A stretch of DNA of 44,598 bases, from NCBI GenBank assembly GCA_020352215.1, contig CP070675.1:3986197-4030794 (forward strand), written 5' to 3'. The notes under the pieces were generated by a model that saw only the letters and a list, made by a program, of their open reading frames with translations, had not been told where the DNA came from and ran no database searches. The translations under genes were made by a program, and so were the position numbers. The first letter of the stretch is position 1, and each line of letters begins with the position of its first letter. Positions 6,984 to 14,961 of this stretch are shown here, piece by piece. The DNA comes from Phycisphaerales bacterium. Lineage in GTDB: Bacteria > Planctomycetota > Phycisphaerae > Sedimentisphaerales > Anaerobacaceae.

Positions 6984-9650
6984 CTACGGCGCAGGCCACA
7001 ACGCCTCATCCAGCCATGTATCGGCCAGCGCCGCATAGTCCTTGAAGTCAATTACACCGTCTGCATTGAGCTCAGCAACAGAGAACGTGCATTCACGGTC
7101 GAACGTCGCAGTTTCCAAAACTCCGTCTGTGTGTGAAGTCACAGCCAGACCAATGTAGACCGGATCGGTCATCGCAACCGTTGTCGCTACACCTTCCTGC
7201 TGCCATCTCCCGTCCAAGAAGATGTAACCAGTAAACGTGTCCCCTTCGCGCACCAGACGCACACAAGCCGGTGGTGATATACCGGTCAGAGTACGTGACG
7301 AATTTGAGTTGGGATCCGCCTGCGAGCGCCACTGGAAGGTTCCCCCGTCTCCGTCGCCGCCAGTCAGAGCTATCATCGCGTTCGACGAATCCGCATCAAG
7401 GGTGTCGCGGATCATCACGCCGGCCTTGGCCCAGGCGTGTACCTGCTGCATGCTCTTGACACGCACCGTCATCTGGCAATCGCCACTTATCTGACGGTAC
7501 GCGTACTGGAAATCATCAGCATCGTCCCAGATGTCGTGACCGTTGCCCGTAACCGTGTAGGTGGTGCCGTCGAAACTGTAGCTACCGGCGGCACTCGGTA
7601 CACCTATATCTGCGTTCGTGAACGGGCCATCCCAGACGGATTCGGCGACATCGCTGAGGAGCCAGTCGTCGGAAAGGATCTCAACGTCTAAGTAATCAAC
7701 CACGCAGTCGTCGTTCAGATCATTGGCGGGTTTGAGCAGTGATGCAACACATCGCGGCCCATACAGCCTGATATCGTCAACGAAGATGTCACCCGCACCG
7801 CCAACCGATGGACTGAGCCTGTTGCCGACGCCAATGTACATCTTCTTGACAGACATGAGATTTACAGGGGCGAACTTGCTGAGATCAAAATAGACCTCCT
7901 GCCAGCTGGTTGTCCGGACCCGACTGGTAATGGTGTCGGTGACGTCTCTGCGGATACCGGTGCTGTCCTGCAGACCTATGTACAGATGCGCAGGTGCACT
8001 ATTCGGATCGCCGTAAACCCACAGCGACAAGGACGTGACGCCCTTTCTCATGAAGTTCTGTGCAACAAGAAATTCGCGTCCGGTCTCTGAGTAGAATGGT
8101 AAGGCAGTGTTGTCATAGCCAAACGGCATAGACTGTCCGCCACCATGAACGGTAGTCTGCTCGGCAAATGGGGCGGCGAGGTAACCGACGGTCGAGTTCG
8201 TGCCGTTGCCGAGCCTGCCGGGCGGCGGATCGGTATAGCCGAACCCATCTATCCACGTCTGGAATACCCTGTCGGGCGAAAAGTCGTTGTAGTCCTCAAA
8301 ATCATCGACGGTCAGGTGCATGGCGACCGTAAAGCTCCAGACTTCGCCCGTGCTGACAGTCGCGTCGTTGTTGTTCTCATCGATCCGCCAATAGTAAGTC
8401 CGGCCCAATTCAAGAGCCGCGGGGGCAATGTAAACAGTGGGACTCTGTCTGCCTCGGTATATGCCCGCCGTAGTAATATCGGCGCTTGCGACAGCGGCGG
8501 GATCGGTGCCGAAGTACACATCGTGCTGCACCGCCTCATCTCCCGGCCTCCAGCTTAGCACACTCGCCTGCTCAATATCCGGTACGGACTTATTCGCCGG
8601 GCTAGCGTCCCACGCAAGCAGGGGATCAACTCTCATCAGCTCCTTAATCTGATCCTGTGTCAGGGCAGCGCGGTAGAAGCGGACATCGTCGACCGCGCCG
8701 ATATAGAAGTCGCTCGGGGTAGTGCCATCCCACTCCTGACCTATTGACCACCGGTCATCCGTGGTCAAGTCAAAGTCGGCTGAATGCGTGCCTTCCAGAT
8801 ATCCGTCGACATATATATATCCGGTTGACCCCGTCCTGACGTATGTCAGCATGTGCCACTCGTCGTCACTTACTGTTGTGTCGGAGTGGCCTTCGTCGGT
8901 ACCGTCATCACGCACATAGGCATTGCCATTCTGAATGCCAAACCTCAGGGCGCTGGCGCTTGCATCGTCGTTGGATGCCACCAAGTACGCACCCGTATCG
9001 GTAGTCTTGACCCACACGCTGAGTGAAATACTGTTGCTCGTGATGTCATCGTTCACCGCGTCCACTGCAATGTAGTCTGAGCCGGTAAGCTCCAACGCGC
9101 TGTCCATGTACCCTTCCACCCACAGAGGGCTGCCGACAATGTCACCATCATTGCCAAGGCCGGACCAATCAAGGGCAACACTGCCGGAACCTCCGTCAAG
9201 CTTCCACCAGCCGATGAGATTGGGATCGGAAATAGGTATATCCGGCATAGTTGTGAAGCTCCAGACCGCACCTTCGTGCTTCACGGTGTCGCCGGCCTCG
9301 ACCTCATCGATCCGCCAGTAGTACGTGGCGCCCTGTAGAAGGCCGGCGGGGTCATACGTTGTACCGAATTGATTACCAATGAACGCCGGCGGACTGCTGG
9401 TGCCGAAGTAAACATCGTGTTTGATCGCAGTGATGCCCGCAATCCAGCTAAGGACGGTGTCGGTGGCCACATATTTGGCACCATCAGCTGGGTCGGGGCT
9501 ATAGGCGACTAAGGGCGCAGCCGTAAAGCTCCAGACGTCGCCCGTGTACACCTTGCCGTCGGCGGCCACCTCGTCGATGCGCCAGTAGTAAGTTGCCCCT
9601 GGAACAAGATCCGACCTGTGGAAGTACATCGCCCAGCCCTGTTGGCCCAT
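6984..9650 (-). CDS. large secreted LamG/dockerin-like protein, C-terminal 888 aa after an in-frame stop
   Basis: This is the larger part of a gene whose first part is 9651-10436. The ATG at 9650 directly follows a TAA (9651-9653) in the same frame, and the interrupted repeat continues across it. Modules in order, by residue of this part: remainder of a planctomycete fibronectin-like repeat ending GATYYWRIDEV (1-48); a full repeat with HDVYFGT and TYYWRIDE (49-130); a LamG/concanavalin-like lectin domain starting LIGWWKLDGGSGSVALDWSG (about 135-345); a third repeat (345-445); a carbohydrate-binding-like sandwich starting VDDFEDYND (446-650); a half-dockerin (LNDDCVVDYLDVEILSDDWL); a DUF1349-like sandwich with AWAKAGVMIRDTL; and a C-terminal half-dockerin (LNADGVIDFKDYAALADTWL). 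No enzyme motif was found. The likely role is cell-surface or secreted glycan binding. There is no Shine-Dalgarno sequence for independent initiation at 9650. Confidence 0.8.
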   Translation of the reverse strand: MGQQGWAMYFHRSDLVPGATYYWRIDEVAADGKVYTGDVWSFTAAPLVAYSPDPADGAKYVATDTVLSWIAGITAIKHDVYFGTSSPPAFIGNQFGTTYDPAGLLQGATYYWRIDEVEAGDTVKHEGAVWSFTTMPDIPISDPNLIGWWKLDGGSGSVALDWSGLGNDGDIVGSPLWVEGYMDSALELTGSDYIAVDAVNDDITSNSISLSVWVKTTDTGAYLVASNDDASASALRFGIQNGNAYVRDDGTDEGHSDTTVSDDEWHMLTYVRTGSTGYIYVDGYLEGTHSADFDLTTDDRWSIGQEWDGTTPSDFYIGAVDDVRFYRAALTQDQIKELMRVDPLLAWDASPANKSVPDIEQASVLSWRPGDEAVQHDVYFGTDPAAVASADITTAGIYRGRQSPTVYIAPAALELGRTYYWRIDENNNDATVSTGEVWSFTVAMHLTVDDFEDYNDFSPDRVFQTWIDGFGYTDPPPGRLGNGTNSTVGYLAAPFAEQTTVHGGGQSMPFGYDNTALPFYSETGREFLVAQNFMRKGVTSLSLWVYGDPNSAPAHLYIGLQDSTGIRRDVTDTITSRVRTTSWQEVYFDLSKFAPVNLMSVKKMYIGVGNRLSPSVGGAGDIFVDDIRLYGPRCVASLLKPANDLNDDCVVDYLDVEILSDDWLLSDVAESVWDGPFTNADIGVPSAAGSYSFDGTTYTVTGNGHDIWDDADDFQYAYRQISGDCQMTVRVKSMQQVHAWAKAGVMIRDTLDADSSNAMIALTGGDGDGGTFQWRSQADPNSNSSRTLTGISPPACVRLVREGDTFTGYIFLDGRWQQEGVATTVAMTDPVYIGLAVTSHTDGVLETATFDRECTFSVAELNADGVIDFKDYAALADTWLDEALWPAP

Positions 9651-10436
9651 TTACACGTCAGGACCCATCGACGGATTCGTGACGAAATAGACCTCATGGA
9701 GGACCGCACTATCTCCAGGCGTCCACTGAAGTAGCGGCATGGTGACGGCCGTGGCACCATCAGCCGGGTCGGGTTCCATAGCAATTACGCTGAAGACCTC
9801 CATGTGCAGCAGCGGTGCGGCGAGTGCCTCTCCATCAAAGGACTCGGCCTCTCGAAGGCCCGTCGAGGGATCGTCCGCGTCGTCGCTGAAGATCAGCACG
9901 AGGGCATTACCACTTGCGCAGCCGGGCTTTTTGACTATCTCCTGGATGACGGCGGAGATGTCCGGCGTCTGCCATTTGATGTTCGTGGCAGTCCAGGCCG
10001 GTACAGACCACTTAACATTCGCCGACGTCCAGGAGGGCCTGTCTGTAATGTTGTCAGTGGCGTCCAAAAACGCCGGGGCATCCGGGGTCAACTCGCCTTC
10101 AACAACGAGATTAACCGGGTCTGCGCTGGCGGCTTTGCCAACGGAGTCAACCTCGAACTCGACGTATGCGCTGAGGATCTGCGTGCCCCTGCCGATGGGA
10201 ATGTCCACAAATCGCAGACCTATTATCTGAGCATCCGTGGCGGGGGTACCATCGTCCTCATAAGCTAACTCCAGATCGGTGCTGGTCAGGTCTATGTCGC
10301 CATTACCGAGGTGTTGTTCCACATCATCCTCGCCGGTGGCGATTCGGATGTCGAAAGTGCGGCCAAGGACCTCATCGGCGCCAATCAGGCCAAGCACCAT
10401 GACGAGAGACACGAGACAGGCTAATCTCCTACACAT
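9651..10436 (-). CDS. N-terminal part of the large secreted LamG/dockerin-like protein, ends at premature TAA
   Basis: This is the first 261 codons of the gene that continues as 6984-9650 in the same frame. The ATG at 10436 is chosen because GGAAGGAAG precedes it and it opens a signal peptide (RRLACLVSLVMVLGLIGADEVLG). The mature part (about 26-228) is a beta-sandwich of the DNRLRE/CBM96 kind often found in planctomycete secreted proteins, with DIRIATGEDDVEQHLGNGDI, a pair of SW(T/A)-type tryptophan motifs, and ISAVIQEIVKKPGCASGNAL. The last 30 residues begin a fibronectin-like repeat (MEPDPADGATAV, then HEVYFVTNPSMGPDV), which is cut at TAA. The other copies of the repeat run on through this point, so the stop is a nonsense mutation, a recoded codon or a sequencing error. 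Confidence 0.75.
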   Translation of the reverse strand: MCRRLACLVSLVMVLGLIGADEVLGRTFDIRIATGEDDVEQHLGNGDIDLTSTDLELAYEDDGTPATDAQIIGLRFVDIPIGRGTQILSAYVEFEVDSVGKAASADPVNLVVEGELTPDAPAFLDATDNITDRPSWTSANVKWSVPAWTATNIKWQTPDISAVIQEIVKKPGCASGNALVLIFSDDADDPSTGLREAESFDGEALAAPLLHMEVFSVIAMEPDPADGATAVTMPLLQWTPGDSAVLHEVYFVTNPSMGPDV

Positions 10437-10670
10437 AATATTCTTCCTTCCAAAAGGGGCAAAACAACGGTCCTTTGGCGATACGCAGAAACACGCGCCG
10501 CCTTCAACTACAAGCTCCACGTGAGCGGTACATCAATAGCTAATCATCCTGACTCCGAGCGCCGAATTCTCATTACAACTCTGCCCCCAGGTAATGCCTC
10601 CTCTATCATCCAGAAACTTAAAGGTTTCCCAAGTATGGAAAGGCGAAATCCGTACACTCCACCATTAGTA

Positions 10671-10700
10671 TTTATACCATAATTAGGCACGTCACCTCAA
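10671..10700 (-). promoter_or_regulatory. sigma70-like promoter for the LamG/dockerin-like gene
   Basis: On the minus strand TTGAGG (10700-10695) and TATAAA (10676-10671) are separated by 18 bases. The leader to the ATG at 10436 would be about 230 bases. Confidence 0.4.
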
Positions 10701-10897
10701 GGAAAATCTCCAGCGTGTCTGCGACCACCTGCTCGCCAGCACCGCCTCTTCAGGTGAGATGATCGCAGAAGAAGTGTGCCGCTTCCATCATTGTGGAATC
10801 CTCGGCTCTGCCCTTGCCTGGCCAAACCCAGCTTGGCTTATGGTCACATGGACATATACTGCTTGAACGGGCTTATTGATCTGTACGAGGAGCGAAG

Positions 10898-11020
10898 ATG
10901 ATGGATATTGCGAGAAGAGTCAAGAAGACAGACGAAAAGCTCGGTGTGAACAAGGAGCCGGTGGTCGTAGAGGCAGTCTGTTTTGGAGACGGGGTGCTCC
11001 AGGGGCTACCGGCAATATGA
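10898..11020 (+). CDS. possible 40-aa small protein or gene remnant
   Basis: A 40-codon frame starting MMDIARRVKKTDEKLG and ending GDGVLQGLPAI is preceded by AGGAG at six bases, a good ribosome-binding site. I recognise no family. The neighbourhood (10701-11385) is otherwise without a gene and contains decayed sequence, so this may be the 5' end of a lost gene. Confidence that it is a real protein is low. Confidence 0.2.
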   Translation: MMDIARRVKKTDEKLGVNKEPVVVEAVCFGDGVLQGLPAI

Positions 11021-11385
11021 CAGCGCGCGGCATCGGATATGCGCAGGCGATGTAGGAATCGGTGGGGACGAAGGGAATCGAACGAACCAGGCTGGTACTG
11101 CGGGAAACCGCGATTTATCTTGGCTGATGGGGGACTCAATTCAGTTTTGCTGTGCGATGGAAGTGCTTTTGTGGCCGATGCTGCGATGAATTTCTTGCGG
11201 TGGACCAAGATTCACCACCGCCAGGTTGTCTTTGAGGACATCCACACCGTGTGAAAGCTGGCGAAAGCTGCAAGATCGCGGAGCAAGGGTCATCCACCCC
11301 TCTCACGGCAAACCCTTTCCCGCAACAGAACTCGCAGCACCGTAGAGAGGGGCTCTCGGCTGTACGGGTCTTGCCTCACCACAAG
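11021..11385. other. gene-poor stretch, unassigned
   Basis: Only short frames are present. One plus-strand frame ending at 11254 contains GGLNSVLLCDGSAFVADA, faintly like the Gly-rich/DG end of pseudopilin-type proteins, but it is too short to call. The 11251 frame leading into the peptidase remnant shows no S58 similarity before residue 46. Confidence 0.3.
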
Positions 11386-11547
11386 ATGGACCCATTATTC
11401 ACAGCTGTGGTGGAGGCGACCGAAGAGGCCGTGTACAACTCACTTTTCAAGGCAACTGCTATGACCGGCAGAGACAATCACTTCTGCCAGGCCCTGCCTG
11501 TCAAGCGAGTATTAGAAATCTGCCGCAATTACAACGTCCTGGACTAG
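11386..11547 (+). pseudogene. C-terminal remnant of a peptidase family S58 (DmpA/P1) aminopeptidase
   Basis: The 53 codons from MDPLFTAVVEATEEAVYNSL through ATAMTGRDN and CQALPVKRVLEI match the conserved C-terminal end of S58 peptidases (DmpA-like L-aminopeptidase/D-esterase), where MDPLF-AVVEATEEA and TMTGRDG are typical. The catalytic core upstream is missing: the frame opens only 45 codons earlier with unrelated sequence. It therefore looks like the surviving tail of a deleted gene of about 350 codons. The Gly expected after TGRD is Asn here. Confidence 0.7.
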
Positions 11548-11575
11548 GTCCCGCTCACCAAACGTCGCAACCCAA

Positions 11576-11599
11576 TGTACCGACAGACGCTATTTGTCC
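11576..11599. repeat. 24-nt dispersed repeat, copy 1
   Basis: TGTACCGACAGACGCTATTT followed by GTCC matches 14782-14805 in 22 of 24 positions. Both copies lie just after remnant-rich sequence. The nature of the repeat is unknown. Confidence 0.4.
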
Positions 11600-11866
11600 A
11601 ATGACCCCGAAGCGCTCCTTGTGTACTGGACTTTCTCTAAACTCACCGCCATCGTGCTCTCTCCATTTCTGCCCCTGTGGCAGCGATTTTTGGCTTGATT
11701 ACGCACTCCGAACAACAACCTGCACGGAAAGCCTTGCTCTTTCAGCAATCAAAGGGTACGATAATGGAGTCTCGGCAGGGAAAGCCATGAGGGTTTGTGC
11801 GGTTGCCTCTCAAGCGTGCACGGGTTGTGTGTAGCTACGCCACCAGTCTTGCGGAGATATTGGCTG
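11600..11866. other. intergenic, nothing recognised
   Basis: No supported gene, hairpin or promoter was found. Open frames here have atypical composition. Confidence 0.3.
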
Positions 11867-11995
11867 ATGAAGGCGAAAACAGTTCTTCTGGTCGGACCGG
11901 TGCTTCTCACGGCTACAACTGCCCAAGCGGACGTGTTGAAATCGAAGCCTCGATTGTGGTATTGTTGGTCGTGTCGCCCGCAGGCGTACCGCTGA
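11867..11995 (+). pseudogene. possible N-terminal remnant of a secreted protein (signal peptide only)
   Basis: A 42-codon frame begins MKAKTVLLVGPVLLTATTAQ and continues ADVLKSKP before losing any protein-like character and ending at a stop. The first 21 residues are a good signal peptide with an AxA-type cleavage site (AQA), and a GGAG motif lies ten bases upstream. It looks like the truncated start of an exported protein, although a genuine short secreted peptide cannot be excluded. Confidence 0.3.
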
Positions 11996-12128
11996 AAAGG
12001 TTAGATGGCGAATCCCGGTTACACAAACGGCCCGGCGGGCGGAAAGGATGGTGAACATGGGACGACTTTGCATTTCGGGAGTGATTCTTAATTTCCTTTA
12101 CGAGAACGGGATATCAAAGGAGAGAGAA

Positions 12129-13334
12129 ATGAAACTGCTGATACGCTTTTTAGTCATAGTGCTGGTGTTGTTTTTGTGCGTGCCTCGGGGGGTGGATGCG
12201 CAGTTGAACGGCAGCCCTGACATTCGGGCGATGGCAAGAGCGGCCGATTTCATCTTCAAAGGTAGGGTCGAGCAGGTGGAGTACCGAAATTCGGAGGTTG
12301 TGCCGTTGCTGGACAGGACGGGTGCGCCGGTTTATGAAGGAGACCATCCGGTTTATGTTGACGGGTCGAACCTGCCGCACAGTTTCATCACGTATCGCCT
12401 ACTGGAGGTCTATAAGGGGAAGCCGCCTCGGATCGGACGCATCGATTCGCAGACGGTTACCCTGCGGATGCTCGGCGGTCTCAACACCAGTTCGGTACCC
12501 TACACGATCTTCATGGAAGTCCGTTGGCCGCACATGGATGAGGGCGACACGGACGTGCTGTTCGTTCTGGGCAACACCGTTCTGCCCTGCCCCCTGGTGG
12601 GCAACGAGCGTGGTCGATTCCGCGTGATTACCGATCCGGAGGACAATGAGTCCAAGATATACAACGATATCGGGCGCGAGGTTTTGTACGTAGAGCCCAC
12701 GGCGGACAAGCGAGATGAGATAGGTTTCGGTCGCATACATCGGTATCCGGAGATCATGATGTACCACTTCGGCGACTGCGAAGGGTGTACCGTGGAGAAG
12801 GTGCATACCGACGACGGTGATGAGTATTCTGATCCTGGCGGTTTGGGGGATCAACCTCCGGATGAACCTGCCCTGGGAGAACAATTCACCGAAGGTAGGT
12901 TTGGGGAGTTCGTTGCCGAGATCGTCGAGCAGATGCATTCTCCGGCTGAACTTGGGGCGTTGCCGCCGGTGATCAGTGCCGACATAACCGAGCCATTCAC
13001 GGTTGAGCCGTTCGAAGATGACGCTCCGGAGGACTTCGGGCCAGAGCAGCCTGTCGTGTATCCGCGTCCGTGGCTGGATGAACTGCCGGAGGAGGAACGA
13101 GCAGCGATTCTGGAGGCCGAGCGAGTAGAGGCGATGCTGCTGGAGTTGTCGGGGGGCAATCCGGTTCTTCCGCGGAATGAGTGTGAGATGAGGATTCTGA
13201 CGGAAGGTGCCATGGCCGGGGATGTGTCCGGTCCCGAGGGTAGGCCAGACTGCTATGTGAACCTCTTTGACGTTGCGGCGTTGGCCCAACTGTGGCTGGA
13301 ATGCAATAATCCCGACGACGACCGATGTTTGTGA
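12129..13334 (+). CDS. secreted dockerin-like protein of unknown function
   Basis: A 401-aa exported protein. The start at 12129 is chosen from AAAGGAGAGAGAA just upstream and from the signal peptide it opens (LIRFLVIVLVLFLCVPRGVD). Residues about 30-200 form a domain common in bacterial secreted proteins of the pattern ADFIFKGRVEQVEY, YRLLEVYKGKPP, VTLRMLGG, DVLFVLGN, probably a beta-barrel of the NTR/OB kind. The middle (230-370) is Pro/Glu-rich and probably flexible. The C-terminus (DCYVNLFDVAALAQLWLEC) is a half-dockerin-like planctomycete motif. The metalloprotease gene at 13395 follows after 60 bases in the same direction, so the two may be an operon, with this protein a partner or pro-region-like factor. 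That link is inference. Confidence 0.75.
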   Translation: MKLLIRFLVIVLVLFLCVPRGVDAQLNGSPDIRAMARAADFIFKGRVEQVEYRNSEVVPLLDRTGAPVYEGDHPVYVDGSNLPHSFITYRLLEVYKGKPPRIGRIDSQTVTLRMLGGLNTSSVPYTIFMEVRWPHMDEGDTDVLFVLGNTVLPCPLVGNERGRFRVITDPEDNESKIYNDIGREVLYVEPTADKRDEIGFGRIHRYPEIMMYHFGDCEGCTVEKVHTDDGDEYSDPGGLGDQPPDEPALGEQFTEGRFGEFVAEIVEQMHSPAELGALPPVISADITEPFTVEPFEDDAPEDFGPEQPVVYPRPWLDELPEEERAAILEAERVEAMLLELSGGNPVLPRNECEMRILTEGAMAGDVSGPEGRPDCYVNLFDVAALAQLWLECNNPDDDRCL

Positions 13335-13394
13335 TATTGGAAAAGAAAGTGACCGGCGGCATCAAAATCTGATGTCAGGCACGGGAGGTACGAT

Positions 13395-14525
13395 ATGGAA
13401 TCTTATAAAGTTGCAGCGTTTTTTAAGATGCTGACCGTCTTAGGTATGATTTGCGGGTCGATTACCGACAAGTCGCCGGCCAGCACGCACTGGCACTGCG
13501 GCAACAGCAATCTGAAATGGCCGTCTCATTATATTAGCTGGCGGGCGGGAACGAACAGCTTCCCTCCGGGGTCGCCGCGTCGAACGGCATTGAAGTTCGC
13601 AACTCACCGTTGGAATGAGGCCCCCGGTGGATTCATGTTTTATGCTGAAAACTGGGGTGACCAGCACGTGGGGCGCGGCAATGGTCAGAACGAGATTTGG
13701 TTTTCAACGAATGCATCCCTGCTGAACGGCGCACCGGCAGTGTGCTTTACCGAGTACAGTTGCAGCTCGAGCGACATCGAAGAGGCCGACGTCGTGTTCA
13801 ACAACAACGTTGCGTGGACAACGTCGGACGAGCAGACGGCGAACAGTCCTTACGGTGGTCCGCGGCGGCCGTGGGGGACTACGGCTATTCACGAAATGGG
13901 GCATGCGCTCGGTTTGGCTCATGAGGATGATACATACAACGTGATGGGCCAGGACTGGGATCATATCCATGCCAATAACGGAGAGGTGCGATGCTATGTC
14001 GGAGAGGACGCGGGCAACGGGGAGGTTCATTTGTACGGGCAGACCTTGTCCACGCTCAAGAACGATGTGGGTGTCGTTCACTGGAAGCACACCGGACATA
14101 GTGGGGAGTATAGCACACATGGGCCGTGCGGAATCTACCATTTGGATTACAGCGGGGTGACGGGGGATTACGACACCGGCTGGAAGCGGTATAAGGTAAC
14201 TGCGGGACAAGTATACAAAGTGCAGTTTACCTACGAGAACAACGGCTACTATCACCAGACAGGCGTCCAGGTTGCCTACTACATATCTACGAATGACTGG
14301 ATAACCACCTACGACCGGCTGATCGGGGTTTCGACCTTTACCATGAAGCGCAACAAGGCGTTCACTCATGCCATCGACCTGCTCATTCCGTACGATCTCA
14401 CCTTAGGGCAGACCTACTACCTCGGAGTGGTGGTTGACTACACGGAGAGCATTATCGAGTACTGCGAGAAGAATAACGCCACCTGGATACCGATACGGAT
14501 AGTCTTGAAGGCAAGACTGCCCTGA
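13395..14525 (+). CDS. secreted matrixin-like zinc metalloprotease
   Basis: A 376-aa exported protease of the metzincin clan. The zinc-binding motif is HEMGHALGLAH (His166, Glu167, His170, His176), followed ten or so residues later by the Met-turn in TYNVMGQ. These are the hallmarks of matrixins (PF00413-like). Upstream strands include HWHCGNSNLKWP and KFATHRWNEAPGGF, typical of the start of this catalytic domain. An N-terminal hydrophobic segment (AAFFKMLTVLGMICGS) serves as signal peptide. Residues about 250-376 form a CARDB-like beta-sandwich (ENNGYYHQTGVQVAYYIS, GQTYYLGVVVDYT), likely a binding domain. GGGAGG precedes the ATG. It is probably co-transcribed with the 12129 gene and would act on extracellular proteins. 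Confidence 0.87.
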   Translation: MESYKVAAFFKMLTVLGMICGSITDKSPASTHWHCGNSNLKWPSHYISWRAGTNSFPPGSPRRTALKFATHRWNEAPGGFMFYAENWGDQHVGRGNGQNEIWFSTNASLLNGAPAVCFTEYSCSSSDIEEADVVFNNNVAWTTSDEQTANSPYGGPRRPWGTTAIHEMGHALGLAHEDDTYNVMGQDWDHIHANNGEVRCYVGEDAGNGEVHLYGQTLSTLKNDVGVVHWKHTGHSGEYSTHGPCGIYHLDYSGVTGDYDTGWKRYKVTAGQVYKVQFTYENNGYYHQTGVQVAYYISTNDWITTYDRLIGVSTFTMKRNKAFTHAIDLLIPYDLTLGQTYYLGVVVDYTESIIEYCEKNNATWIPIRIVLKARLP

Positions 14526-14961
14526 TCCGTGCGGTGTGGTTAAGGCTGGAGATTTTGTCCGCGTGGTTTTTCAGGTCTTGCGGACTGTCGTAGCGGGCCG
14601 CTTCGTCGTGGAGATGGCCGGCACCGGTGTGACCATGGAAACGATCAAGCAGGCCATGGGCCAGATCGATCTGGAGAAGCCGGCCGAAATGGCAAACTCA
14701 ACTCGTCTGTGGCGATAGAAGCTGCGAGCTGATCGGCGCGACGGTCTCGGCCATCACGAAGGGTCGTTACTGCGCATTCCTTGTACTGACAGGCGCTATT
14801 TGTCCGGGCACTTCACAGCCGGACAACGGTCGTGTAAAAGCACTGTAAAAAGCCCCCTCGATGTCACTTTGTCCCGAACCTTACTCAGCCCTTTGTATTA
14901 GAATCAGTAAGCGGTAGTCACGTACGTGCAGAGTTCTATCGGGCAGAGCCAGGAGGACACT
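14526..14961. other. intergenic region with a dispersed-repeat copy
   Basis: No gene is supported. A plus-strand frame at 14536-14718 includes VTMETIKQAMGQIDLEKPAE, which is protein-like but matches no family I know and may be a remnant. The second copy of the 24-nt repeat is at 14782-14805. Confidence 0.3.
14782..14805. repeat. 24-nt dispersed repeat, copy 2
   Basis: TGTACTGACAGGCGCTATTT followed by GTCC; see copy 1 at 11576. The two differ at two positions. Confidence 0.4.

Noticed and set aside
11021..11254. Possible pseudopilin-like GGLNSVLLCDGSAFV element
   Set aside because: Too short, wrong spacing and no His or neighbouring motif; not distinguishable from chance.
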